Notes: generated by a model not told the origin, from the sequence alone. Numbered from the stretch's first letter, positions 27,946 through 37,095 are shown. The stretch: 64,000 nucleotides of DNA from CAWANP01 sp963783445 (GCA_963783445.1 CAWANP010000003.1:186001-250000); one strand, 5' to 3'. Program-made: numbers and translations.

Positions 27946-28081
27946 ACAAGGCATTCGCCTCAACTCAGGCCCATCAGCTTGAGAGATATCGTTGGCTTTG
28001 CCTAATCGGGGCATCTTTGGTAGATAAGCCAGAGCGAGGAAGGGACTCGCATAGGGCCAGAAGCTGGCTCAAGGAGAACTC

Positions 28082-29215
28082 ATGGTAGAGCATATGACCT
28101 CACGCGAGAGGGTACTGGCGGCTATTGAGCATCGCCAACCGGACCGCGTACCCATCGACGTCGGTGGCAGTTCCTTCAGCACCATTATCGGCAGTGCCTA
28201 TGAAAGGTTGAAGGAACGCCTGAACGTCGGGGCCGATACCACCTATATGAAGAGCAGGTCGCGAAGCGTCATCCTTGACGAACGCGTCGCCCGCAGGCTG
28301 CACACGGACACGCGCCCACTTTTGGTTGGCAGTCCCGATGACTGGCAGGACATCTATTTCCAGGACGGTTCCTTCCAGGACGAGTTCCGCGTGGTCTGGA
28401 GCAGGGCAGGCGACGGGCACTATGCGCCGACGGGCAGCCCTCTCCGCGAGGCAACCCTGGCCGACCTCGACACCTTCCCCTGGCCCGACCCTCGGAATCC
28501 GGGCAGGTCGCGGGGCCTGCGCCAACAGGCTCGAAAGCTGCACGAGGAAACCGACTACGCCGTGGTCCTCTCGCTTCCGGTGGGCTTTGTCCACCTGAGC
28601 CAGTACCTGCGCGGCTACGAGCAGTGGCTCATGGACATTGTCCTCAACCCCGAGTTCCTGGACGCCCTTCTGGACCGGGTACTTTGTTGGTGGCTGGAGC
28701 TGGCAGATGCGGTCCTGGAAGAGGCAGGATCCTACGTGGACGTCGTGGCCATCGGCGACGACGTCGCCTTCCACGATCGGCCCATGGTCGATCTGGACCG
28801 CTATCGCCGGCTGTTCAAGCCCCGCCACAAGCAGATGATAGATCTGGTCAAGGCAAAGACAAATGGGGCCAAGGTACTCTATCATTGCTGTGGGGCGGTC
28901 AAGTCCCTCGTCGATGACTTCATTGACATCGGCGTCGACGCCCTCAACCCGGTCCAGGTGTCGTCCGTGGGCATGGACACCGTCGCGTTGAAGGCAGAGT
29001 TTGGCGACCGCATCTGCTTCTGGGGGGCGATAGACACAGGCCGCGTGCTGCCTGTGGGTACCGTGGAGGATGTTCAACTCGAGGTTCAGTCGCGCATCCG
29101 GGACCTGGCTTCCGGCGGCGGATACGTGCTGGCTGCCGTGCACAACATTCAGGAGGACGTACCACCGCAGAACATCCTGACCATGGTGGATGCGGCCATC
29201 GACTTTCAGGGCTAG
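28082..29215 (+). CDS. URO-D-fold methyltransferase-like protein (copy 2)
   Basis: A 377-residue URO-D-fold protein. It begins MTSRERVLAAIEHRQPDRVP (from residue 5), the typical opening of the MtaA/uroporphyrinogen decarboxylase superfamily. Zinc ligands are suggested by VLYHCCGAVKSLVDDFIDIG, and the end reads FWGAIDTGRVLPVGTVEDV. The His-Cys-Cys cluster differs from copy 1 (HSDG), so the two are not simple duplicates. An AAGGAGA ribosome site precedes the ATG. A corrinoid partner protein is not visible in the window. The role is therefore inferred from the fold only. Confidence 0.78.
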   Translation: MVEHMTSRERVLAAIEHRQPDRVPIDVGGSSFSTIIGSAYERLKERLNVGADTTYMKSRSRSVILDERVARRLHTDTRPLLVGSPDDWQDIYFQDGSFQDEFRVVWSRAGDGHYAPTGSPLREATLADLDTFPWPDPRNPGRSRGLRQQARKLHEETDYAVVLSLPVGFVHLSQYLRGYEQWLMDIVLNPEFLDALLDRVLCWWLELADAVLEEAGSYVDVVAIGDDVAFHDRPMVDLDRYRRLFKPRHKQMIDLVKAKTNGAKVLYHCCGAVKSLVDDFIDIGVDALNPVQVSSVGMDTVALKAEFGDRICFWGAIDTGRVLPVGTVEDVQLEVQSRIRDLASGGGYVLAAVHNIQEDVPPQNILTMVDAAIDFQG

Positions 29216-29244
29216 GGATTGGGGTTGAGTAAAGGGTGAGTGCC

Positions 29245-30528
29245 ATGGACGATGCAACGTGTGCCTTTGCCTATAGCGAAGAGTTGATGAGCAAAGAGTA
29301 CCTCATTGCCACGTACTATATGGAAACAGATTCAGGCGTGGACATTGTTTCGAGGGCTGCCTCCTTTGCGGTAGGACAGAGTGTGGGTACCTGGACACCG
29401 GTACCGGGTGTGACGCGTGAAATGCTGGAGCGCCACATGGCTCGTATCGTCGCCATCTATGATGTACCGCCTGTCGAACTCGAACCCGACCTGCCGCAAG
29501 GCAAACGCTCGTTCTTTATCCAGATCGCCTTTCCCGAGGCCAACTTTGGCCCTCAGTTCCCGATGCTCTTCACGACCCTGCTGGGCAACGACGTTTCCAC
29601 GGCAGCACAGCTCAAGCTGGTGGATCTGCAACTTTCGCCCAGCTTTGTGGCTGGATTCGGCGGCCCCAAGTTCGGCATCGCCGGCCTGCGCCAGCACCTG
29701 GGCATCCCGAAACGGCCTGTCCTGCTGAATATGATCAAGCCCTGTACCGGGTTTGGTCCAGAGGTGGGGGCAGCCTTCTTTGCCGAGTCAGCCCGCGGCG
29801 GCGTTGACGTCATCAAAGACGACGAACTGCTGGGCAATACCACATTCAGTGCCATGCTGGACCGGGTGGCCGCCTATGGCCGCGCGGCAGACCAAGTCTA
29901 CGAGGAGACGGGCCACCGGGCAATCTATTGCCCGAACATCACCGACAGGCCGGAGAAGGTAGTAGAGAATGCGCGACGCGCCCAGGAGCTGGGAGCCGGA
30001 ATGGTCATGGTGAACAGTGTCAGCGCCGGGCTCGGCGTCATCCAAGCCGTAGCTGAAGATCCACAGGTCACCATTCCCATTCTGGCCCACTATGCCGGTG
30101 CTGGTACCTTGGTGGAGAATCCACGGGCCGGTATCAGTTCGCCACTGCTATTGGGCAAGCTGAACCGCCTGGCTGGAGCGGACGTGGCTATGTTCGGCTC
30201 GATCTATAGCAGCTACCCACTGCTCCGCGAAAAGTACTTGAGAACGGCACACTTTCAGACCATGCCCCTCTACGATCTCAAGCCGACGATGACATCCATA
30301 GGCGGCGGCATCCACCCGGCATCAGCAGCGCGCATCATTGAGGATCTCGGTTTCGACGTCATGTTGGCCGTCGGCGGGGCGATACAGGGCCACCCCGGCG
30401 GCCCCGCGGCTGGAGGACGGGCCATGCGTCAGGCCATTGACGCTATCATGGAGGGTCTTTCCCTGGCCGAAAAGGCAAGCGCTCACCCTGAATTGAAGGC
30501 AGCGCTGGAACTCTGGGCAGAGCCCTAG
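29245..30528 (+). CDS. RuBisCO-like protein (form IV)
   Basis: A 427-residue RuBisCO large-subunit homologue. The start at ATG 29245 follows AAAGGG; a GTG at 29236 and an ATG at 29287 are alternatives. The KDDE block that holds the carbamylated lysine and metal ligands is kept in VDVIKDDELLGN. The IKPK motif reads IKPC, and the residue after the metal-region His differs (HYAGAG instead of HRAMH). I see no loop-6 lysine. It is therefore not a CO2-fixing enzyme. Form IV relatives act in apionate-type branched sugar-acid decarboxylation and in methionine salvage. The neighbours fit a sugar-acid pathway better. Confidence 0.88.
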   Translation: MDDATCAFAYSEELMSKEYLIATYYMETDSGVDIVSRAASFAVGQSVGTWTPVPGVTREMLERHMARIVAIYDVPPVELEPDLPQGKRSFFIQIAFPEANFGPQFPMLFTTLLGNDVSTAAQLKLVDLQLSPSFVAGFGGPKFGIAGLRQHLGIPKRPVLLNMIKPCTGFGPEVGAAFFAESARGGVDVIKDDELLGNTTFSAMLDRVAAYGRAADQVYEETGHRAIYCPNITDRPEKVVENARRAQELGAGMVMVNSVSAGLGVIQAVAEDPQVTIPILAHYAGAGTLVENPRAGISSPLLLGKLNRLAGADVAMFGSIYSSYPLLREKYLRTAHFQTMPLYDLKPTMTSIGGGIHPASAARIIEDLGFDVMLAVGGAIQGHPGGPAAGGRAMRQAIDAIMEGLSLAEKASAHPELKAALELWAEP

Positions 30529-30548
30529 CCCAAAGGAGGGTAGCAAGT

Positions 30549-31517
30549 TTGTGTGAAAGCATACATTTTGAGGATTTGCATCAGGTAGCGATGATCGGTG
30601 CCGGGACAATGGGAGCCGGCATGAGCATGTGCTTTGCCCAGGCTGGCTATGAGGTTGTCCTTTACAGCCGTACCCTGGAAAGTCTCGACCGTGCCATAGC
30701 CCGCATCGAGAACAGCCAGGCCCTCTTTGTGCAGGAAGGGCTGCTCTCTGCCGGAGAGGCGGAGGCAGCTATGGGGCGAGTCGCTACGACGATGCGGTTG
30801 GAAGAGTGTTTGTCAGGGGCACAATTCGTACTCGAGTCGGTTCCCGAGGACTTGGCGCTGAAGCAGACGTTGTTTCGAAGAATGGAGGCGGCATGCGCGG
30901 CCGATACCATCCTGACCACAAATACCTCAGGGCTCAGCATTTCGGCCATCGCCTCAGCTTGCGCACATCCAGAGCGTGTGGGCGGGATGCATTGGGCCAA
31001 TCCGCCCGAGATCGTCCCCTTGGTTGAGGTGGTCCGTGGCGAGCTCAGCTCGGACAATACAGTGGACGTGATCTACCGGGTCGCAGAAAAGCTGGGCAAG
31101 GTGCCGGTGTTGATCCAAAAAGAATTGCCCGGCTTTGCCAGCAACCGGCTCCAGTACGCCGTATTGCGCGAAGCCCTACACCTGGTGGCCGAGGGCGTCG
31201 TGAGTGCCGAGGATGTGGACCGCACGCTCAAGAACGGCGTTGGCTTTCGCTACCCATGGCTTGGTCCGCTGGAGACGGCCGACCTTGGCGGCCTGGACGT
31301 GTTCCATAATGTTGGCCAGTACCTGTTTCCCGCACTCAATTCAGCCGCAGAGATGCCCGAGATCTTTGCCCAGCTTTTCACAGAGGGCAAGCTGGGAATC
31401 AAGAGCGGTGAGGGCTTTTACGAATACGAACCTGACGCCCGGGAGGAGATCCTGCGCAAGCGTGACCTCTTCTTTGTCCGGCAGCTCAAGGCGATCCGTG
31501 AGATAACGAAAGAGTAG
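30549..31517 (+). CDS. 3-hydroxyacyl dehydrogenase, lambda-crystallin/L-gulonate 3-dehydrogenase subgroup
   Basis: NAD-dependent 3-hydroxy acid dehydrogenase of 322 residues. The NAD motif is MIGAGTMGAGM near residue 15, with QKELPGFASNRLQYAVLREA and GFRYPWLGPLET later. This matches the single-domain subgroup that includes L-gulonate 3-dehydrogenase and carnitine dehydrogenase, not fatty-acid FadB. The start is TTG at 30549 after AAAGGAGG. It lies directly before a beta-keto acid cleavage enzyme, so it likely makes the 3-keto acid that BKACE then splits. Confidence 0.82.
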   Translation: MCESIHFEDLHQVAMIGAGTMGAGMSMCFAQAGYEVVLYSRTLESLDRAIARIENSQALFVQEGLLSAGEAEAAMGRVATTMRLEECLSGAQFVLESVPEDLALKQTLFRRMEAACAADTILTTNTSGLSISAIASACAHPERVGGMHWANPPEIVPLVEVVRGELSSDNTVDVIYRVAEKLGKVPVLIQKELPGFASNRLQYAVLREALHLVAEGVVSAEDVDRTLKNGVGFRYPWLGPLETADLGGLDVFHNVGQYLFPALNSAAEMPEIFAQLFTEGKLGIKSGEGFYEYEPDAREEILRKRDLFFVRQLKAIREITKE

Positions 31518-31528
31518 CGAGGGTAGGC

Positions 31529-32398
31529 ATGAAAAAGAAGGTCGTCATCACCGCGGCGCTGTCCGGCAGCATGACCATGAAAGAGCACAATCCCAATGTG
31601 CCCTATACACCAGAGGAGTTTGTACGCGAGGCTGTGCGGGCTGAAAAAGCGGGCGCGGCCGTCGTCCATGTGCACTTTCGAGACCCGGTCAACGGCACGC
31701 CTACAACCGACCCCTCGGTCATGGCCGAGGTTGTCCAGGGCATCCGCGAAAACACCAACGTATTGTTGAATCTCAGCACTGGTGTCAGCCTGGAATCCAG
31801 CTTGGAAGAGCGCCAGCGGCCTATCAAGCTCCATGATCCAGAATTGGCATCCCTGAATCCGGGGACGATGAACTTTTGCACGGTCAACTACCGGGATGGC
31901 AGCATCATCCATGACAAGACCTATTTCAATCCGCTCGAGGCGACGCTGGAATTTGGTGCGACGATGCAGAGCCGGGGGATCAAACCTGAATTGGAGTGTT
32001 TCGCTCTGTCCCATGTCCACAATGCTCTGTTCTTTTTTGAGCATTATGACTTTTTGGCAGCACCGCTTCACTTTTCCTTCGTCTTTGGGGTGATGGGTGG
32101 CGTGCGCTTTAATTCAGATATGGTGAACAGCTACATTCACGCGATTCCGCCCGGCTCAACGTGGCAGGGCATCGGTGCCGGGCCGAACTGCTTTCCTGTG
32201 GCCATGGCCAGCGCCATCTTTGGCGGCCACATCCGCGTCGGGCTGGAGGATAATGTCTACATAGACACGCTGACCAGGACCAAATCGAAGGGCAACTGGG
32301 ACCAGGTGGAAAAGGCGGTACAGATCGCGCGCAGCGCCGGCCGCGAGCCGGCCACACCGGAGGAGGCCCGAGCGATATTGAGCCTGCCCAGTAGCTGA
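31529..32398 (+). CDS. beta-keto acid cleavage enzyme (BKACE, DUF849)
   Basis: A 289-residue zinc enzyme that cleaves a beta-keto acid with acetyl-CoA, giving acetoacetate and a new CoA ester. The zinc site shows as VVHVHFRD (two His, residues about 47-50) and GLEDN with the catalytic-region Glu. The TIM-barrel blocks LLNLSTG and GIGAGPN fit the family. The gene follows the 3-hydroxyacyl dehydrogenase by 11 bp, so both probably form a two-step module, as in carnitine degradation. The substrate side chain is unknown. Confidence 0.9.
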   Translation: MKKKVVITAALSGSMTMKEHNPNVPYTPEEFVREAVRAEKAGAAVVHVHFRDPVNGTPTTDPSVMAEVVQGIRENTNVLLNLSTGVSLESSLEERQRPIKLHDPELASLNPGTMNFCTVNYRDGSIIHDKTYFNPLEATLEFGATMQSRGIKPELECFALSHVHNALFFFEHYDFLAAPLHFSFVFGVMGGVRFNSDMVNSYIHAIPPGSTWQGIGAGPNCFPVAMASAIFGGHIRVGLEDNVYIDTLTRTKSKGNWDQVEKAVQIARSAGREPATPEEARAILSLPSS

Positions 32399-32489
32399 GT
32401 TTGGGGAGATTGGGTACCTGTTCAATGTACCCGGACTGGCCAGCTTTGATTCGTGATTGAAGAAAAGAAGACATAGAAAGGAAGCGAGC

Positions 32490-33569
32490 ATGAGCAAGGA
32501 ACAGGTTGTCAAGTACGACGAAATGGGTGCTATGGACGGTGGGACCATTGGCCTACCACGGGAGATGTCGCGTGATATCTGGTTGCAGGAAGTTTTTCCC
32601 GAGTGGGGAACGTTCCTCAACTACGAGATCCAGAATTTCGACGTTAAGCCAGGCACGGGGGTGATGTGGTACTTTGGCGGACCGTCGTGGGCGCTCAAGT
32701 CGAGGGGCGGAGCAGTGTTCACCGTGGACCTGTATGCCGGGCCCAGCATCTTCACCGACCCGTCCTACTGCGGGGTATGCCGCACCAGTGGCGCCGACAA
32801 GCTGTGGTGGATGCGCCTCAATCCACACGTCATTGATCCCTGGAAGTTCGAGCGACTGGACGCGGTGTGTGTCACGCACCACCACCAGGATCACATGGAC
32901 TACTATACCATCGCCGCTGCCCTGCAGACCACAAACTGCAAGTTCATCGCCCCACCCGAGTCAGCACGACGCATGATGAAGAACATGGGCGTCCCAGAGG
33001 AGCGGATGATCGTGGCCAAGGTGGGCGAGTACGTCGAGATCGAGGATATGCGCATCGACTTCGCCCCGAACTTTGACACCATCGCTACCAAAACAGGCTT
33101 CGACACACCCGCGCCATTCGAGGAAGTAGCTGTAAGCTTTCTCTTTAACACCGAAGGCGGCAACGTCGGTTTCCTGGGTGACACGCTTTACCACAATGGC
33201 TACCGCATGGTCGGCGAAAAGTACCAGGTCGACGTCTGCACCATGAACATGGGCAACAATGCTCCCGGATACACCGACAAAATGTCGCCCTGGGATCTGT
33301 GGCGCATCAGCGAGGCGCTGAACGCCAAGGTCGTCATCCCCATGCACCACGACAACTGGGCGAACTGCGTCGAGGATCCCGCCTATCTGGAGTATATTGT
33401 CAATCGGAAGGCCAAGGAAAAGAGGATTGACCTGCGTACGGTGACACTCTACCCTGGCGCCCGATACGAGCACCCTACCGACATGGACATGGGCCGTTAT
33501 GTCTATCCAGACTGGCGCGAGAGGATGGACTGGACAAAGAGTGTGGAGTACGGACCGGACGCCTGGTAA
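32490..33569 (+). CDS. UlaG-family MBL-fold lactonase
   Basis: A 359-residue metallo-beta-lactamase-fold protein close to UlaG, the L-ascorbate 6-phosphate lactonase. The motif THHHQDHMD supplies the metal-binding His residues. The family-specific YTDKMSPWDLWRISEALNAKVVIPMHHDNW block near residues 260-295 is strongly UlaG-like (kept here in short quotes: TDKMSPWDL and VVIPMHHDNW). It ends the long plus-strand operon. A 28-bp palindrome with a T-rich tail follows. It suggests that the pathway opens a sugar-acid lactone, perhaps phosphorylated. Confidence 0.87.
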   Translation: MSKEQVVKYDEMGAMDGGTIGLPREMSRDIWLQEVFPEWGTFLNYEIQNFDVKPGTGVMWYFGGPSWALKSRGGAVFTVDLYAGPSIFTDPSYCGVCRTSGADKLWWMRLNPHVIDPWKFERLDAVCVTHHHQDHMDYYTIAAALQTTNCKFIAPPESARRMMKNMGVPEERMIVAKVGEYVEIEDMRIDFAPNFDTIATKTGFDTPAPFEEVAVSFLFNTEGGNVGFLGDTLYHNGYRMVGEKYQVDVCTMNMGNNAPGYTDKMSPWDLWRISEALNAKVVIPMHHDNWANCVEDPAYLEYIVNRKAKEKRIDLRTVTLYPGARYEHPTDMDMGRYVYPDWRERMDWTKSVEYGPDAW

Positions 33570-34805
33570 GGCCAGTCATCTCCGGTAGGGGCGCGGTCGA
33601 CCGCGCCCCTACTTCTTTTTGGGGGCAGCAAGCGGATCAGGAACACGCCAACAACAAGACAAGCAAAGGCTGTCACGCCAAACATCGGCCGGATGCCGAT
33701 GGCGTCGGCCAGCAAGCCGCTCAGCCACGGACCGGCGAACATGCCGATGGCGTACACCGATTGGTGCAGGCCCATGGCCGTGTTTCTCTGGGCGTCGGCC
33801 ACATCGCGGATGCTCATGCCCATCAGTACCGGATAGCTGATGCCTTGAGCCACCGCAATGAGAAACTGCGCGACAAAGATGATCGCCAGCGAGGGCGCCA
33901 GCGCAGCCAGGCCGATTCCCCCTGCCAGAAGCACAAAAGCGATGAGAGCCAGGCGCCTGGCCCCCATGCGATCGACGAGCCCCGCCGCTCCCAAGTTCGT
34001 GATAATGACCACACCGATATGCATGCTCACAAGCAGGCTAAGTATGATATCGGTTGCCCCCATACTCTCCGCCAGAATCGGCAGAAAGCCAAAGGTGGCA
34101 GCCCAGTTCGCATATTGGCTGACAGCAGCAAGCAAAGATGGCAGCAACACATCCCGACGGGTGATCAGGCGCCCAATACTGGCAATAGATGGGCGACGAG
34201 TGGGCTGAGGCTTCTTGCGTACGGGCAACATCAGAACTACAGCTACCGCCGCTACGCCGGCTGCCAACATGAAAGCCAGCGAGTAGCCTCCAAACTGGTT
34301 GAGCGAGCCTGTAACGCTGGTGCCGGTCACCCGCCCCAGCGAGCCCACGAATGTTTGGATTGCAGTCGCCCGTATGGCTTCCTGAGCGGGGAACAGGCTA
34401 CTAAACACCACAGTCAATGGGACCCAAGTGGCAGCCGCCACACCTGTGATAGCCCGTCCAACAAACAGCCCAGTTGAGCCGTCGGCGGAACCCATCACCC
34501 AGGCGCCGACTCCTGCCAAGACAAGCCCAACCATGATGAACAGCTTGCGCTTGCCCAACCAATCGGTGGCTATCCCTAGAGGCAGCCGAATGATGGCCTG
34601 CCACAGACCAAATTGGGCCAGGATGACGCCTACTAGAGCCAGGTTGCCTGTTTTACTGGCGACGTAGGTGGGCAAGGTTGGCATATAGAGGTAGAGGGAC
34701 ATGAAGTACAGAAAGGTCACTACCAGGTATAGTCCCAATCAGCACACGCCGGCTGCGGATAGCTGCTGGAGCTCGCTCTCCAGGGTTGGTCTTGGGTTCA
34801 CTCAT
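33503..34805 (-). CDS. MFS transporter, frameshifted near the start
   Basis: Major facilitator with about 12 transmembrane helices. The ATG at 34803-34805 gives MSEPKTNPGERAPAAIRSRR, then one extra base in a G run near 34730 shifts into the main frame (LVVTFLYFMSLYLYMPTLPTYV). Motif A reads DWLGKRK, and a second DRMGARR marks the half repeat. The C terminus reads through the palindrome at 33585-33612 and overlaps the convergent UlaG-like gene by 67 nt, adding about 40 residues without a domain. A stop lost by an indel is likely. It probably imports the substrate of the island. Confidence 0.83.
33585..33620 (+). terminator. 28-bp palindrome with T-rich tail
   Basis: GTAGGGGCGCGGTC and its exact complement form a perfect 28-bp palindrome (33585-33612), followed on the plus strand by TTCTTTTT. 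It serves as a terminator for the catabolic operon. It also lies inside the 3' part of the MFS gene on the other strand. Confidence 0.7.
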
Positions 34806-34910
34806 GGTTTAGATGTGTCTTCAGCCTGTCTTGAGACGCTGATATCTCCTATAAAGTACAAGACCCCCGTCGCAGATTGGCGGGGATCTCGAACTGCCCA
34901 CTCAGCCAGG

Positions 34911-35612
34911 TCAAGCTGTACCGTTGGCCTCAAGGTCCACCCTGTCTGGTGGCTTTCCCATGTCCTCAATATGATGTTGCATCACGTGCATTGCTTGTTC
35001 TGGATCGCGCGACTCGAGGGCTTGGAGCAGTTCTTCGTGGCGCGCAGCCAGATACGCTGGATCGTAGCTGCTTTTCCTGTATGTGACAATGGTCCAGGTT
35101 CCAAACTGTAGCGTCTTCCAGATCTGATACAGGGTTTTGTTCCTCGAGATCTGCAGGATTTTTTCGTGAAAGTGATTGTCAAGTTCTACAAGTTCATCTC
35201 GATCCTGCCGTCCGGCGGCCAGCATCATCGCATCCAGAATATCTTGCAGCACCCGCACGTCCTCGTTGGTGAGATGGGTGGCTGCCAGACGGGCTGCGAG
35301 TGATTCCAGGGCCGCGCGGACTGCATAGGTCTCCCACAACTCCTCGGGTGTGAAGGATCGGACAGAGGTTCCCTTATACGGTTGTGTTTCCAAGAACCCC
35401 AGCAGTGCCAGGTCACGGATGGCCTCGCGCACCGGAGCCTGGCTTACGCCAAGCTGGCGGGCCAGCGAACTTTCAACGATGCGATCTCCAGGTTCTAGAT
35501 CTCCATTCAAAACTGCGTCGACGATATACTCTTTGACCCGGTCGCTGAGAACGACGCGGGGGAGATACTGACCCTCATCGGCAGGTTCGGCTTGTGGTGG
35601 TCTGGAAGTCAT
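34911..35612 (-). CDS. GntR-family regulator with FCD domain
   Basis: A 233-residue FadR-type regulator. The winged helix (about residues 20-85) has the classical GDRIVESSLARQLGVSQAPVREAIRDLALLG core, quoted here by parts: SLARQLGVS and PVREAIRDL. The FCD ligand domain follows (about 95-220), with metal-type His in DNHFHEKI and RHEELLQALESRDPEQA. A longer start at 35663 would place coding sequence over the operator, so ATG 35612 is preferred. It sits between MFS and the cupin gene. The four CGATTATCGAT sites make it the best candidate for the regulon's controller. Confidence 0.87.
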   Translation of the reverse strand: MTSRPPQAEPADEGQYLPRVVLSDRVKEYIVDAVLNGDLEPGDRIVESSLARQLGVSQAPVREAIRDLALLGFLETQPYKGTSVRSFTPEELWETYAVRAALESLAARLAATHLTNEDVRVLQDILDAMMLAAGRQDRDELVELDNHFHEKILQISRNKTLYQIWKTLQFGTWTIVTYRKSSYDPAYLAARHEELLQALESRDPEQAMHVMQHHIEDMGKPPDRVDLEANGTA

Positions 35613-35640
35613 ATCTGGTCTCCACAAATCTCGCAATAAA

Positions 35641-35652
35641 CGATTATCGATT
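35641..35652. promoter_or_regulatory. operator site B
   Basis: CGATTATCGATT, just downstream of the start point of the FCD regulator promoter (35664-35691, minus strand), a repressor position. Confidence 0.7.
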
Positions 35653-35663
35653 CTTCCACCCAC

Positions 35664-35691
35664 ATTCTACCATCATTCCGATTCTTGTCAA
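35664..35691 (-). promoter_or_regulatory. promoter of the FCD regulator gene
   Basis: On the minus strand TTGACA (35686-35691), 16-bp spacer, TAGAAT (35664-35669). Confidence 0.75.
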
Positions 35692-35726
35692 GTGAATGAG
35701 AATTACTGTATGAAGGCGCTACCTAC

Positions 35727-35754
35727 TTGACACCTCGGTAAAACGAGCTAGAAT
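35727..35754 (+). promoter_or_regulatory. promoter of the cupin-SDR operon
   Basis: TTGACA (35727-35732), 16-bp spacer, TAGAAT (35749-35754). It mirrors the regulator promoter across a short divergent region. Confidence 0.75.
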
Positions 35755-35766
35755 GGAAGAGTGGGT

Positions 35767-35781
35767 AATCGATAATCGATT
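35767..35781. promoter_or_regulatory. operator site C
   Basis: AATCGATAATCGATT, which contains the complement of CGATTATCGAT, located about 6-20 bp downstream of the predicted start of the cupin operon. Confidence 0.7.
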
Positions 35782-35834
35782 TTCACAGATGGCTTCCTTG
35801 AAGCTACAGATCTTGATGGCAAGGGGGTAAAACA

Positions 35835-36215
35835 ATGCAGTACATTCGCGAGCAAGACGTGGAGGGCGACCGCATTGGGCCGCCGCATCAGCGGGTTATC
35901 CGGCATCTGGTCACACCCGAAAACATGGGCAGCCAGTACCTGTGGCTCGGTACCAGTTCGGTTGACCCGGGCTTTCTCAGCAACGCCCACGCCCACGACG
36001 ACCAGGAAGAAGTCTTTTACTGTGTGTCGGGCAAGGGCCGGATTCTGGTGGATGACGAAGAGGCTCCTTTGGAGCCCGGCATGGTTGTCTATGTGCCACC
36101 CAAGGCCGTCCACCAATTGATCAACGATGGGGAAGAGATACTCAAGGTGGTCTCGGCGGTTGCTCCTCCCTTCATCCCGGAGAAATACAGACAGGATCAC
36201 CTGATAGAAGAATAA
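35835..36215 (+). CDS. cupin-domain protein
   Basis: A 126-residue single-domain cupin. Cupin motif 1 reads HAHDDQEEVFYCVSGKG, with metal ligands His-His-Glu, and motif 2 reads PPKAVHQLIN with the final His. Roles of such proteins range from isomerase to dioxygenase or sensor. Here it is first in an operon with an SDR and controlled by site C, which suggests an isomerase-like step on the island substrate. No more specific function is supported. Confidence 0.85.
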   Translation: MQYIREQDVEGDRIGPPHQRVIRHLVTPENMGSQYLWLGTSSVDPGFLSNAHAHDDQEEVFYCVSGKGRILVDDEEAPLEPGMVVYVPPKAVHQLINDGEEILKVVSAVAPPFIPEKYRQDHLIEE

Positions 36216-36275
36216 CTTGGAGGGCTCTGCATGGGAAAGGTCTCTTGCAGAGCCTTGAGGCATGAGGTCGGGAAT

Positions 36276-37022
36276 ATGCGCTTGGAAGGCAGGGTGGCCA
36301 TCGTCACCGGGGCAGGCCGTGGCATTGGCCTGGGGATCGCCATGGCTTTCGCCCGGGAGGGAGCACGTGTCGCTGTATGTGACATCGATAGTTTACTCCT
36401 CGATGACGCGATGGTCAAGATCAAAGCTGCAGACGGCGAGGCCCGGGCATTCCAGATGGATGTGACCAACCGGCAGCAGATCCAGGATGTCGTCTCTGAA
36501 GTATGCAACCAATGGGGAAGGATTGACATCCTGGTCAACAATGCCGGCATCTACGAGGTCCTGCCCTTTGAAGAGATCACTGAAGCACAGTGGGACCGCC
36601 TGTTGGCCGTGAATCTCAAGGGGGCTTTTCTCTGCTGCCAAGCCGTGATCCCTGCCATGATCCGCCAGGGTGGAGGCCGGATCATCAACATGGCTTCTTC
36701 GGCCGGCAAAACTGGGGGCAAGCTAGCAGGCGCCCATTATTCGGTCTCCAAGGCCGGGGTCATCTGCCTGGCCAAGCAGTTGGCGAGAGAGCTTGGTTCC
36801 CACGGCATCACGGTCAACGCCGTAGCGCCAGGGCGCATCGACACCCCCATGATCCAGGTAGCTTCCGAAGAAGAGAACGAAGCCTTCCGGCTGCAGACCC
36901 CACTGGGGCGGCTAGGCACGCCGGCAGATGTGGCAAACGCCGTCCTATTCCTGGCCTCCGATGAGGCAAGCTTTATCACTGGCGAGATTGTAGACGTAAA
37001 CGGGGGGCTCCTCATCGACTAG
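36276..37022 (+). CDS. SDR-family oxidoreductase
   Basis: A 248-residue classical SDR from the ATG at 36276 (an earlier ATG at 36231 has no SDR sequence before the motif). TGAGRGIGLG marks the NAD(P) site, NNAG follows, and the active-site Ser and the Tyr-x3-Lys of YSVSKAG are present. The end VDVNGGLLID is typical. It is downstream of the cupin by 60 bp. It faces the MDR dehydrogenase, whose 3' end is 73 bp away. The substrate is unknown. Confidence 0.87.
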   Translation: MRLEGRVAIVTGAGRGIGLGIAMAFAREGARVAVCDIDSLLLDDAMVKIKAADGEARAFQMDVTNRQQIQDVVSEVCNQWGRIDILVNNAGIYEVLPFEEITEAQWDRLLAVNLKGAFLCCQAVIPAMIRQGGGRIINMASSAGKTGGKLAGAHYSVSKAGVICLAKQLARELGSHGITVNAVAPGRIDTPMIQVASEEENEAFRLQTPLGRLGTPADVANAVLFLASDEASFITGEIVDVNGGLLID

Positions 37023-37095
37023 CCAAATGGTGGACGGGTAATCCGGGGAATGGCACCAGATCCAGTCGGGGTACCAATCCCCCATTTGCCTGCGC

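Noticed and set aside
29245..30528. CO2-fixing RuBisCO
   Set aside because: IKPK, the HR of HRAMH and the loop-6 Lys are not kept; form IV assignment instead.
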